Assembly (NCBI RefSeq): GCF_001039355.2
Contig: NW_019775607.1
Span: 84,580 to 148,579, forward strand
Direction of reading: 5' to 3'
DNA: 64,000 nt
Source: Lingula anatina
Taxonomy: Eukaryota; Brachiopoda; Lingulata; Lingulida; Lingulidae
Positions within the stretch are counted from its first letter, which is position 1; each line of letters starts with the position of its first letter. The position numbers and the translations under genes were made by a program. Under the pieces are notes generated by a model. That model ran no database searches. It was not told the origin of the DNA and worked only from the letters and a program-made list of their open reading frames with translations. Positions 49,457-62,281 of the stretch are shown here, piece by piece.

Positions 49457-51025
49457 TTTCTTTCATTTTATCTAATTTGGCGTGATTTATGTGCATTGTG
49501 CATAAAAGATGTTAGCAACGAACCTTAGAAATGAAAAGGAATGCTTCACCCGAGCGGGTGAGGTCACGTGACTTGCAAGAACCGCTTGACCTGACACTGG
49601 TCATACCTTTCACATAATGCGAGTTTGGGGGCGTAGAAGTTCTTTGTCGCATATCCGAAGAGGTTCATCAAAACGAAACAGTTTTTGACTAAATGAAATT
49701 GTGCTTGTCAAAAATGTTTGACATTTCTCATCCTCTCTTGTGAAATGTACCAAGAGTAAGTTGTCAGCAAATTTGTCAAAATACAACGTTGTGACCAACT
49801 GATGATTAACGTTTCTTCAGGAATACTGGACACCATGGCCTCGCTTACGGTATTCTTTTAAGAGCATTTTATTACATTGTTAACAACCAACCACATTCAG
49901 TTACTTTTTTAATCAAAATACAATATAACAGCAAATGGACCTACTCACTGAGAATGTTACAATATTGGTAGTTGAAATAAATGAAAATTAAATTAATGAA
50001 GATGGGGGCGTGTTTTCCATGCCAATTTATTCTACTGTGCATGCATTTGGCGTTTTCACATTTCGAATAATTAATTTAATTTTTACGTGCTTTTCCAATG
50101 TGCTGAAATGTGTGTCAATAACGTAATCATTTACTTTTAAATTTATCCGAATATTTAGTTACCCAATGGGGTCTGACTCTCGTAACTCGAGTTCCTAGCT
50201 GTCTGTTTTTGAAAACGTGTCCTTTGTGGCTTCTAAAATCAAGCAGCAGAAAATATATGCTGTAAAGCCGTATGCTGAATTGTGGTCGTAAAATATTGCC
50301 AGTATCCAACCAAAGAGCAATTCATAATGGCTGTGGAAATAATAAAATTGCATATTACATTTTCTTCGAGGTCATCCTTTCAAATAGCTAAGAAATGCAC
50401 CATATAATGATGCTTAATGATTATTTTGCTTTTTAAATCTGAGGGTAGAAGTTACATTTACAGGAAGGTGAATCCCTGCAAATCCCGAAATCTGTTTAAC
50501 GTAAGGGTTTTAGTGTCTCTCGTTCACACAGATTGGAATTATGCATCACTTGTAAGTTCAGAGTCTAGAAGTTATTACAGCAGTACCTCAGACAATGGCA
50601 GAAACTACATCATATGACTAAACTCCGCTCCGATAAAATTCTCTAGTTATCTCACGCCTGTTTTAGCTTTGAATCTCTATAACAAATTTAGACACGTTGT
50701 TCTTTACAAATTTCCTATGTGTAGGCATCAAGGGGAGGGGGATGGTACACGCAATATTCCTAAACATCCCGATAATGTTTACAAGCACAGATACAGAAAA
50801 ATGTATGCCCTCTGTTGGTGTTTCTCCATGTTTTAGTAACGCCACAATTATATTGTATCATTAATTCTACTAAAAGCAAATACATGTTTGTCGTTAATGC
50901 CTGAACTGCATGCCTCATTTCATCTATATCGTTTTTTTTAAATTTTTTTTTAATTTTTTTTTTTTTTTTTTTGCTATTCGCGTCCATGGTCCGGTTTGCC
51001 CTTAGACCGTGGCTTGCATCAAGCA

Positions 51026-54000
51026 TCATCCAAGTTCTGCCTTCCACTTAAAATAGGTTTCCAACCTACACACGGCCCACTCCTGGAAGAAATATAATAA
51101 ACGTCCAAACGTCAATTTATACATAAATCTAAAATAAAAAAGTTCAGCTTTTTATGTGTGTGAATACAGTAATTTAAATTACGTTTAAGATGTGTAATGT
51201 AATAATGTAAACACTGGCTTTTAAAATCCAATATTAAAATCTGGAAAAAAATCATATTACAAGAAATATGTTCAGGCTTTGAGGATCTTTAAAAACAACA
51301 ACAGCCATTTTCAAACATTTTCTAAAAATAAAACAATGCGATTGAGAATTTAACGACGTTTTTTCCCCCACCCTTCCCGATCTGAGAACCTTATTTCTAT
51401 TCCAGAGGACAACATTTAGAATTATAGTAGCGGGTTTGCGTTATGTACTCACGATAAAAGGGAAGTCAATGTTACACTTCCCCACAGTATTCAGAGCCCA
51501 GAGTGCGTAGAAATAATGTGCCAACGTGCCCCAAACTCGGACCTCTCGTATCATAGACTCTGCCTCGTCCTCGATGTCACCGAGATCTATACCACTGGCA
51601 GTCAAATAGGTTCTGTAAAATTCTAACTGAAAAACAGAATATATCCCGAGCTGCACCGTTAAACTAAAGGCACGAAACTATACGAGGACTTCGCACTAAA
51701 GTTCCTCGAGGAAAAGGCAAGTTTCTCCTCATTACAAATCATGGTTCAACTCGTTCTTGCACTTGCCTTTTGGATACGATATTTTGTACCAACTCTAATT
51801 AAATAAGTTATTTCTAAACTATAATTATGACTTATTTAAACCGCCAAGTATTCCTTATATTTCAAAAGAAAACACTGATATCAGAAACATTTTTAAAATT
51901 ATAAAACCGATACCTTGGACAATGTAGAGAGGCAGCTACGAAGCTCATTTTAAATAAATTGGAGGGGGACAAACACAACCTCCACTTTAAGTATTCTTAA
52001 CCTCTACTTCATCTCTAATGGATCTCTACTTGGCCTCTGTTTGAAATTTTTGACCTCTGATTGACTTCCATTTGACCTATGTTTGACCTCAGTCCTACCT
52101 GCTGTTCCCTGGAAGGATATGTAGACAGACACTCGGGAAACTTTTTCATCTTCTGGTAATCACACCATTCGTTGAAATACGAGGCAATGTCGAACCCTCT
52201 GTGGTGAAACATGACAACATGGCGTCATTGCCTAATTTATTAAGGCGTGCAGACTGAAGTTGTACAGCAAAAACATCATTCGAATAAAAAAAAGCTGACT
52301 GCATAACCACATCGATCACCCATTTGTGTGTACATGATCGTTTACCATATCGTCATCTGTTACACATCTAAATAATAAAGAGAAACACAGCTAGAGGTTA
52401 TACTGTATACTGGTACCGACGTTGTGTCTGGAAATTAGGCAAAAGACGTAGCGGTAGCAATACCTGTGATTATAACTACAGAAGTCTAGGTCTATGAACA
52501 CCAGTTCTTCACTGTTATCCAAAAGAAGAATATTTCCTGGAAGTAATAATATAATATATAAATATATATATAACACAATTTATTATAATAAGTATTATCA
52601 TTATTAAGTAATTAATTAATAAATAAATAAGTAGTAATTGTAGTGGAAGTAGGCCCGAATGTAACATCTATAGTGACTTTACTTTGACATCATAGCATAT
52701 TATAAGATTGTATTTTAACTATTACCATATAACTGGTCCAACACAGGTATAAGTCTCACCTCTGTTTAAATCATTGTGACAGAAAACTACAGGTGACCTG
52801 ACACTTCTGGCTAGTTCTCTGAATAAAAAAATAATCAGTTAAAGTTGTTACTTTTGGCACATTAAATCAGTATATTCAAAGGTATAATGTGCATTGTGCT
52901 CACTTTAATTTCTGGTCAAATGGACTTCGACTCGACTGATATACATTAAGCAGAGAAGCAGTTATAAGGTTTATTTATTTTAACAGACAAAGCGTATGGG
53001 CAGCCAAAAATGTCCCAATTTGCTTTCACCTTTTAATTAAGATTATATTAATACAACCAGCGCTCCTTACTTAACATCTGCATATTCTGTCCCTAAGTCC
53101 ATCTCTCCCAGCCTCCGGAGGTGCTCAGCATGGAAACTGTTGCCAGAGCCTGATGTGAGAAGCTGGGGTACTACTGGTAACCATCTGAAGATAAGACTTA
53201 CATGTTATCACTGGACTAGTGGTAGACCCACGGTTTTTCAAATAAGGGTGATAACAAATTTCGCCTCGCTTTACATGGAGTTACACAGTTGTATAAAATA
53301 ATTGTTGAGGACACGTTTACAGTAATATGTAGGGCGCAGGGATAGAAAAACAATTGGCTTTGTGTTGTTTTGCCCTTGATACCGTTTTTAGTTGGAGAGA
53401 GGAGGGAGAGTTGGTTATTTTAGGCTTGTTCGTACCCCCCTCCCCTTGCCCCGGGTTCACCACAAGTGGCTAACCCAGGATTTCAATAAAAGTACATGTA
53501 TAGCCAGGACTTTATTTGACATTTTTACAAGAGGTTAATAAATAAATGGTTCTAAAATACCAACATACATACTTCTTCAAAATACCTCAGTTTATTAACT
53601 ATGGGTAATTATAATACATAAGAAAATAAAACGACAATGAATTAATACACAGCCAGCATGAAATTAATAAAATAACAACTCACTTTTCTATGCACTCATA
53701 AAACCAAAACGGTGGTTTACATATCGGCATGGTCAGGTTATGAAACTGGGCCAAGCGCTTTGCCACTCTCTTTGAAATGCTTGGAAGACGCATCTCACTT
53801 TCTCTAACACACCGGGACTGGAAATGTATTTGATTAATTATCACCAATTTTGTTCACAAAAACACAAAAACACAATCTTTCACAAGCATTATATTACTAA
53901 ATATCCCCTGGCCGTACGCTGCTCGATTAAAAGTGCACGGGATCAACTATTGAAGGCTTACAATATACATATGCATGATATGATATGCTTACAATACACA

Positions 54001-55021
54001 TATGCATGGTATGCATGCAAGCGGGTTATACTTATCCTCTACCAAAGTCGTAGATTAACTATGGGCACGTTTCTTCACAGCGATACGTGCCATGAATAAT
54101 TGCCAAAAACAAAGCTGTGAACATTTAGTGAAAAACCAACATGTGACTCTGGTAGAATGTAGGTTATTTGTACCGCCTGTATGTGGTACTCATCTGGACG
54201 CTGCATAAACACGATTTAAAAGAAAAAGTGGCCCAAGGGGCTTCTGATGGACTGGGTAAATAACTATAATTTAATGACAGTCACGAAAGAGTTTCAAAAT
54301 GAAGACGTGAAGTCCATAGGCCCTACCGGTAAGTATTCTTCGATTCTTCCACCATCAAAGAGACCATACAGCTGTGGGCCTAGCTTCAGACCTGCCAGTA
54401 TAGAGAATATAACGGAATTCTGGATTACGCCTTGAATGTCCTCTTTGATGACTTCTCCGTAAAACCTTACCAGGGCCTGTCTTGGTTCAAAGCCCTCTAC
54501 CGGAATGTGGTCTGGTAGTTCGCAGAGGTAGATGTAGTTACTGAGAGCCACACCGTCGCTAAAACCAAGGAGTTATAACAGTCTGTTATAACTCCTTGCT
54601 AAAACCGACCAATTCAGTCGCCATTCATTTAATATATAGGCCTACATATAAAATATGAATTTTTCTTATATTTATAAACTTAAATTATTACATTTACAAT
54701 TGTAATTAGGCATACAATATTAGCATGCATTATGCACAATCTACTGACATATATATGCCCTGCAAACACGTTGCAATATAAATACGGAAGTTCCTAGACC
54801 GACGTGTCTCACCCAAGTGACGTCATCCTGATGCTGTCAGCAGTCAGTCGCCACCAGGCCCCGTCCAGCAGTCTCTGGCAGTGACACACGGCGGCCTGGC
54901 GGACCTCTGCAGGTATCTGGCCCGTGTTGATGGTATCAGTGATGAGGGGGTGGCAACTGGTACCATGCTCGCTGTCTTCAGACTGGCTGGCTTCATCACT
55001 TATCCCTGAGATTGATTCCAT
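51026..55021 (-). CDS. Choline/ethanolamine kinase-like, copy 1
   Basis: Nine exons: 55021-54813, 54558-54327, 53817-53684, 53184-53071, 52818-52760, 52536-52464, 52198-52099, 51626-51453 and 51082-51026; 383 aa from ATG 55021. The enzyme family transfers phosphate from ATP to choline or ethanolamine in the Kennedy pathway, in the cytosol. Visible signatures are the nucleotide-loop region GDGVALSNYIYLC, LVRFYGEVI, GLKLGPQLYGLFDGGRIEEY, catalytic HNDLNRGNILLL (Brenner motif), and FIDLDFCSYNHRGFDIASYF with FNEW (choline kinase motif). The C-terminus is NTVGKCNIDFPFI and EWAVCRLETYF. In vertebrate enzymes the second motif reads DFEY; here it is DLDF, with the metal-binding first Asp kept. Length is close to CHKA/CHKB. 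Substrate preference cannot be read. Confidence 0.93.
54558..54606. repeat. Perfect 15-bp hairpin between two copies of a splice acceptor
   Basis: AAGGAGTTATAACAG (54567-54581), one base, then its exact inverse (54583-54597), flanked by GCTAAAACC at 54558-54566 and 54598-54606. On the minus strand each flank reads GGTTTTAGC, the 3' end of intron 1 of the kinase gene. So the acceptor is present twice, with the hairpin between. Confidence 0.9.
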
Positions 55022-55613
55022 GTTTTAAGGTGCTGTGATGCTGCAGTGAAGTTCAACTCGACTTGGAAATAGAGAATTACTTAGTAATGCAGTCACTGTG
55101 TCGACTGGGAGTAGCCCACCGTGTAGGCCTACTGCTCAAGTAGGCTTATCCAGTAGTTATCTCTAAATGTCTTCAGCGCTGCGAGAAATCAGCCCAGTGT
55201 TGTTACTTTCATACGGGTTACATGTATCACTCTGTGCTTTAAGCCCACTGAGTTCACCAGGTTGATCTTTCCATTCATTAGCTACATAGGTAGGGCCTAC
55301 ATGAACAACCAGCGCTGTATACAGGTAGATGTAGGCTACGTAAGCCCACAACATGCTAGGTACTGTACTGTATACATGTATTCTGTTACAGCACGTGTTA
55401 ACGTAATCTTAAGCGCGTCTATGAGGCCTACATCTACAGTAGGTCAGACAGTTAATGGAGCAAATTACATTACGACCTCACAGACCTAGGGCTTATATAT
55501 TATTAAGAGCTCAGCAATGACTTGACCCTTATCTATCACTACCATTTGCGTGAAAACTGTGTATTCGGTATAGTAGGGCCTATAGGTAAAAAATGAATTG
55601 CTACATAAACATA

Positions 55614-55695
<82 letters not shown>

Positions 55696-56442
55696 AACTC
55701 ACCTCGGCCGATCTTAAATGTCTTAAATATTTTTAAAAAGAAAAATCACTCTATAAATTACTTGTTCGCTTCATTAAACGAGGCCACTACCTCTGCTATT
55801 TGACTTTTTTTTCCGCTTTGGATTCATTTAGGCTACTTTGTCTACAGTTATAATTTTTATCATTGTGCCCTTTAGATAAGAAGCCATTTATCAATTCATT
55901 GACATAAACCCCATCTTTTTCTTTTAATTGTTGTTCTATTTACTTTGTTAAGAGGTTTTCAAGTGGTGACTCATTTACTCCTCTGCTTTCAAAATGCAAA
56001 TTAAATGTGGTGTGCTTTATAATACACAGTTACCATTGATAGATAAATCGCTTTACTCATTTACTCGCCTGGTTGATGCTGATGTTAAGGGCCTCGAGGT
56101 ATCTGTATCATCTATAGGCCATATTCGTTTCATTTACGTGTTATCAATCAGTAAAAAAATCGATAAAGCAAGAAACTAATGAAGCAACACTTCCAATATT
56201 TATTCTCATCTTCATATAACAACGCTGCAAAAGAATTGCCACACAAACTAGTACTTTGGCGCCACGCTTAGCGTCAGTACGCACGTACGCCTTGGTATGA
56301 AGTTTGGATACACCAATAATTGTTGTATCAGTGTAAAAGCCAAACGTTCCCTTTTCTGTCCTCTCTACACGATGTATACACACGCAAATTAACATAGTCA
56401 ATAATGCAATTATAGGTATACTGGCATTTAAGTCCTTATTTA
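55022..56442. other. Spacer between the two choline kinase-like genes
   Basis: 1.4 kb with an (AT)n run at 55618-55692 and no gene. TTTATT at 56199-56204 is AATAAA on the minus strand, 240 nt past the stop of copy 2, its probable polyadenylation signal. Promoter elements for copy 1 are not evident. Confidence 0.6.
55618..55692. repeat. (AT)n microsatellite
   Basis: About 37 AT units upstream of choline kinase-like copy 1. Confidence 0.95.
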
Positions 56443-58276
56443 TCACACTTGACCGAAAAGTTCCTCTTTTCTTTTGAAGTAAGTTTGTAACCTGCACATG
56501 GCAAACTCCTGAAATAAAAAAAAATAAATAAATACATAAATAAATAATTCTTAGATTCTCATGACATAATAATATTCTAGCAAATAATATCAACCGACGA
56601 AATGTCAATAATGTATCAATAGAAACACGAAAAAAACCAAGTGAGATGGAAACAGTGCATAAATGGCATATACGGCATGGACGGTTAATTTTACTCACTA
56701 TAAAAGGGAAATCTATGGTACACCGGCCGACAGTGTTAAGGGCCCACAGGCCCCAGAAGAAGTGCGCTATAAGACCCCACAAGTCCACCTCCCTCGCCAT
56801 GGACGCCACCTCCTGGGCTAGTTTACTTTGATCTACGCCGCTCGACCTGAGATATTCTGTGAAGAATTCCCTCTGAAAATGACAAAAAAAATGCAGAAAC
56901 CATTCAGTTGTCACCCATCAATAAAGTAAATTCATAAAAGCATGCGGTAGTTTTTTAACTGTTCTGTTTACACAAGCTGGTTGTCTAGCTGACAACATTG
57001 TGCTGTAGTTAACAATTCTTCAAATCAGATGTGGACATGTGCGACTAATCTCCTGCATTCATTGGACATAATGCTTACATTCCAACGCTATATTTCAGAC
57101 AATCACACCATTATTAAATCAGAGAAGAGCTAGCATATTTTATTTCTATGAACATGCATTATTTTTTTTTTTGCATCTTTAAGAGGGAAAAATTATAATT
57201 ATAGGCATTATTACGAATTTTAGTTTACTTCTAAGTGCATGGTACAATATTCGAAACTACGAGAAAATGATGCATTTATTGCGAATTTCCAAGCTACTTT
57301 CGCACGTGGTATTTAAACACAGCGGTACAGTTCGGTATATTTAAATGCCACGTGGACCTCCATACCTGCTGTCCCGGGGCGGGGTAGTCCTCCAGGTACT
57401 GCGGGAACACCTCCGGGTCCCTGTAGCTGCACCACTCATTGAAATAAGTCGCTATATCGAACCCTCTGTGTAAATAGATGAATAATTGAAAAAATTTAAA
57501 AAAATGAAGAAAGTAGAAAAAGAAAGTAATAAAAGTAAAATTGCTAATTAAGAAACTTAAGTATTCAAAATATAGAAGTAAATGTTTGAAAATTATCTTA
57601 CTTATTAAGTGAAATTGAAAACGATCACAGGCCAGTGCTAGTAGGCTATGTCCAATCTAACATAACAACCTCCATAAGTACAGTCTTTCCATCTTTTTGC
57701 GATGACTAAGGCAATACGGAACAATACAATATATATACCTGTGGTTATAGCTGCAGTAGTCAAAGTCTATAAACTTCATCTCGTCATCTCCACTCAGTAG
57801 TAGGATATTGCCTAAAAGTGACACCACTAGACAATGAGTAATTTACTAAGAAAAAAATGTGTCAGCATAATTAATATAATAAATGTTTACCATCTAGATA
57901 AAATTATGATGGAATCGTATTATTTAATTTTTTTATAGATTTGACTCCCAGAAGCAACTGTGCAATGCACTTAGCTGGATCCCAAAGAAACCTACCCCGA
58001 TTCAGATCATTGTGGCAAAACACTACCGGGGAGGGTTCGCTGCTGGCTATTTTCCTACAATAAAGGCAAATGATGGGATAAAATGCCTGTCACTAGCATC
58101 ATGGTGAAGCGACTTAGTTGTGACGTTGCAACAGTTGGGCCTATGTGATACGAGGACTGCCAGGTGCCCTAATATTGAGAAGTATTATTTGACGCTTGGA
58201 ATTTTTCCCAGACTAGCTAACACCTTTCTTGTGAAATAGAATAGTTTTCGGAAGTTGAGCGAAGAAAAAAAAAAAA

Positions 58277-58320
<44 letters not shown>

Positions 58321-60340
58321 GTCAAGTGCAATTGAAGATGGCTTTTGGGGAACACTTCAATAGCTGGTCTGGTCAGGTTTTTCATACTCACTTTACTTCC
58401 TCATACTCCGTCCTCAAATCCATGTCTCTGATTGCTGCCAAGTACCTGTTGTGGGCAGTGTCGTCAGAGCCTGCCTCAGCCCTCTGCAGTACCACGGGCA
58501 ACCACCTGGTCGGGCAAATAATGGTAGATCTCTTATTAGCATGGTAGTCCGAGTAATGGAAGTCTGGGTCCCATAATGATTACTTACAGGTTAATAGGTT
58601 ACTCGGAAATCAGAATATGAGGCGAATCAGAGGTAATGGGAAACAGACTTCGGTTCCTAGCAGACTAACCGTACCATTCCCCTGAAAAGATCTAGAGCTA
58701 TAACCTCAAAAATAGATCTACTTCATTTCAAGATAAATACATAGTAATTTAATTGGAAAGTATATATATATTGGCCTGAAACATTAGGGATGATTTCATT
58801 TTACAAAATACATGTAGGAACCAGTACAAAATGCAATCTTATTGGAATACTACATGTACCAGCACTTAGCTCTCTTTGACCAAAATACCCTACTCATACA
58901 TTTCTATAGAAGTTTAAGTCGGGCACCGTGACATAACTCTTTTATGAAAATGGCCCTAGGGTTACAACGATACTAAGAAGGAGATTTCAAACTCACTTTT
59001 CCATAGTATCATATAGCCACGTCGGTTGCTTGCAAATCGGCATTGTAAGGGTGTGATATTTTCCTAACAACTTCGCCACTCTTGTCAGTGTAGAGGGAAG
59101 CCGCATCTCGTCTTTTGCTAAACATCTAGACTGTAATGAATTCAGAAATATGAATAATAAATAAATAAATACTTAATAGAACTGTCCCAGATTTTGTGCA
59201 AGCATGGCAGTCACAAAATCAGACGGAGAGTAGGTATTATTATTATTATTGTTGTTGTTGTTGTTATTATTATTATTATTATTTCATTTATAATTATTAT
59301 TATTGCTTATCAGGGAACTATATTTGCTCCAGGGGAAGGGGGGTCTTTTATGTAAGCTTGCACCCTGGGATTCATAAATTACTTAACACCCATTCCCAGT
59401 ATCATTATTGTACTGGAAACGACCGAGGTAAGACGACTATGATAGCTGAGTTTCCATCTATCTTCAAAATGTGTGAGATTTTCGTCAGCTGTCATGTAGG
59501 CAGCTTTAGAACTACTGGTAGCTTTAGCTGGTAGCTGGAACATGTAGCTTTAGAACTACTGGTAGCTTTAGCTGGTAGCTGGAACATGTAGCTTTAGAAC
59601 TCACTGGTAGATATTCTTCAATCCGCCCTCCGTCAAAGAGACCATAAAGCTGAGGGCCAAGCTTCAGTCCTGATAGTATTGAGAATATGACGGAGTTCCG
59701 AATGACGCCCTCAGTGTCCGCCTTGATGACTTCTCCGTAAAACCTAACCACGACTTGTCTTGGCTCACTGTCTTCTAGCGGTACATCTTCTGGTATTTCA
59801 CAAAGATAGATGTAGTTACTGAGCGCAGCTCCATCCCTAAAGGAAGAAATATAACAAATGTCAATTATTTCTGTTAATTTAGAATACAGAATAAAAGAGA
59901 GAAAAACATGAGAAGTGTACAGTGTAGGCTACTAAATTGCTGACTGAACAAACACGGAACAGACAAGCAAGACCTTGTTTTTTTTAAATTTGGAACAGCT
60001 GATACGCGTAAAAATGCGTAATAACCCGAATAAATACCAGTAATATAAATTTTTTACGGTCTCACCCGAGCGGCGTCATCCTGATGTTGTCAGCGGTAAG
60101 TCTCCCCCATGCCCCACAGAGAAGCCTCCCACAGTGAGTGACCACGGCCTGTCGGACTTCTGTGGCTATCTGGTCGTTAGGGTCCGAGAGGGGCGGGCAC
60201 CTGTTCTGACCGGTGTCCATCCAGTCCGTCTGATTGGTCAACACTCGTGCTTCATCCTTCAACTTTACACGATGGGAACTGTAACTGGAGATAAATACAA
60301 AAAATGGTGATCCTGAAACAAAGGCCTGTAAATTGTTCAC
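56443..60340 (-). CDS. Choline/ethanolamine kinase-like, copy 2
   Basis: Nine exons: 60340-60066, 59836-59605, 59130-58997, 58505-58392, 58054-57996, 57811-57739, 57465-57366, 56872-56699 and 56508-56443. Exons 2 to 8 have exactly the lengths of copy 1 (232, 134, 114, 59, 73, 100, 174), proof of tandem duplication. 408 aa from ATG 60340; ATG 60220 (368 aa) is equally possible, because the sequence before it does not align with copy 1. Motifs are GDGAALSNYIYLC, VVRFYGEVI, GLKLGPQLYGLFDGGRIEEY, catalytic HNDLNRGNILLL, and FIDFDYCSYNHRGFDIATYF followed by NEW. The C-terminal segment is ALNTVGRCTIDFPF. The DFEY of vertebrate enzymes is DFDY. Fold and active-site residues look intact, so an active kinase is likely. 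Confidence 0.92.
58265..58318. repeat. Poly(A) / (GA)n microsatellite
   Basis: An A run followed by about 17 GA units in intron 4 of choline kinase-like copy 2. Confidence 0.95.
59235..59285. repeat. (ATT)n / (GTT)n microsatellite
   Basis: Trinucleotide run in intron 2 of choline kinase-like copy 2. Confidence 0.95.
59502..59606. repeat. 44-bp tandem repeat spanning an exon-intron border
   Basis: Units at 59502-59545 and 59546-59589, with a third partial from 59590. Each starts AGCTTTAGAACTACTGGTAG; the last has AACTCACTGGTAG, the genuine end of exon 2 with its donor (CTACCA/GTGAGTT on the minus strand). The repeat units carry CTACCAGTAGTT in place of the donor. Confidence 0.9.
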
Positions 60341-62281
60341 AGTTCACGACAACATCGTTAAAAGAATAGACCTAAAATATAAATAGGAATACGCCAATCG
60401 TAGGAAAGGCACCCGGGGTAGCGACAATAATAATGAAGTGTCCTCTGGGTAGAGGAGAGTCACAGACTGCTGTATAATACTCAGGGTGAAGATGTACCCG
60501 CTCGGTTTTGGTGAATCACTGTTGTACGTGGTCTTAGGGTGTATAATTCTACCGGATAATTTTTAATTTTGATTTATAAACATTAGTGCTCACGTAGAGC
60601 TCCATCTGCATGCACACTGTATTCGAATGCAATGCCTAGACATCTTAATTTACAGTCTACACGTGAGAATGTACAGGTAATATGATAATATACTTAATTT
60701 ATACTATTTATACACTGCAGTGATATACCTGATATACATTGCACTTGTAGGCCTACTTTACATTAGTATTTCGGACGATATCGATCGCTTCTTAAAAGAC
60801 AACAACCTACCCGGCACGCTATTAAGCTGACCTGCTAAGAGTGTGTGGCTATATGTAGAAAGAGATCGTGTAATAATATTTATCACGCGGCGTTTTTGTG
60901 ATTACCCAAATCTACGCAATGAGGTCGCAGACATGTTTTATATCGATTTGCTGCACTATTGCTAACAGTTTAAGTGCATGCGAGGTCAATGAACGGCCCG
61001 CGTCACTACGACCTCTGTTTAAATCAGTTCAAGGTCAGGTCTGTGAGGTGGGTGGGTTTCGAAGAGGGGGGGGGGGGACAAAGTCTACCCTCTTTTTTGA
61101 CTTGAAAATGTCCACTGGACCAAAAATTGATCTTATTCTTATCATATGCCGTTTGTCAAGTCGGCTCGACTAAGCGGCCGAGGTAAAAAGGACAATTTAT
61201 TATTAGAAAAAATAAAACCCTGTGGAATTGCTGGCAACAAGTTCAAAGATAAAAGATTAAAAATATAATCGACCAATCACCGAACCAAATAGTGGAGGTT
61301 GAGTGTGGGGTCTGGGGGGGGGGGGGTCTCGAGAGGAGGCACAAGGATCAGTACTAGTGTTTGACACAATTGCTTGACAACATGCTGTAGCAAAAATAAA
61401 AGCGAGTAGTGAATAGATGCATCTTCCTCCCTCAATCATCGAAACATTGCAGCAGATGCTTGCATCCTATACAAGGGTGTTGAAATACCAAGAAGTAGGT
61501 ACATGTACGTTGATTATTCTGTTAACTTTGTCTCTTTTACACTCAGTGCACATAAGTCATATGTGAACAGGGAAACTACATATCGATTATCTTCACTTTC
61601 TTCGTTCCAAATATGTCCATGAAACAATTTTTTAACTCACAACATATTTACATGTTACATCAATGTATAAGTCAGGGTGTACAGAGAACGTTTACCTTCT
61701 CCTTCGCGGTGTCAGATTTTTTTTTATTTTTATCATAAAAAATTCACCACGAATAAACCGTTTTCCAACAGCTACTCCAAATAAGCTATATTATAACTAA
61801 ATTAAGTTACTGCACGCCACGCAAGATTTCCCCGCTGTTATTCAATCTTACTTATTCATAATAAATAAATAAATACCCCGGTAGATTAATAAAAAATCAA
61901 TAATGAAATTCATATTTTTATTAGATAAATAGCTTCTTACAGAATCTTATAATTAAATCATTCAGACACCTCTTCCGTCTTTAAATTTTGAGTGCAATCC
62001 TTCGTTTCTCACGTCTGGTGTAACGTCCGTTTATGCAGCAATTAAACCACCGACAATTCAATGGGCTAAAGACATGGCCAGTATGAGTTTTACTTTCAGC
62101 TGTCTATAAATTCTTTCTTTTTCATTCTCCATACTTTTTGAATAATAACAATGTTTATCTACTAAAATCAAATTGCGCCATTTCTTTATCAACTGTTCTG
62201 AAACACAAACTCAGACATTATTTATTTTTCATTTGTTTCATATTTTTAAAGGCGACTGTCAACATATTAAGTCCACACATG
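60341..62281. other. Spacer between choline kinase-like copy 2 and METTL6
   Basis: No gene recognised. G runs near 61068 and 61315. TTTATT at 62221-62226 is AATAAA on the minus strand, about 56 nt past the METTL6 stop, its probable polyadenylation signal. Confidence 0.6.

Larger units (their letters stand above)
45476..51025. other. Intergenic or 5' intron of mosaic gene B, no confirmed gene
   Basis: Includes a poly(T) run ending in the N block 46254-46898. Apart from the candidate exon at 49315-49456, I find no coding region. An E-box palindrome GGTCACGTGAC is at 49562-49572, upstream of that exon in minus sense. Poly(A)/(T) runs occur near 50930-50972. Confidence 0.55.

Noticed and set aside
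49248..49485. Plus-strand frames of about 75 codons
   Set aside because: No homology seen and they are antisense to a better supported donor on the minus strand.
53824..54099. 91-codon plus-strand frame
   Set aside because: Intronic and antisense in the choline kinase-like gene, low complexity, no domain.
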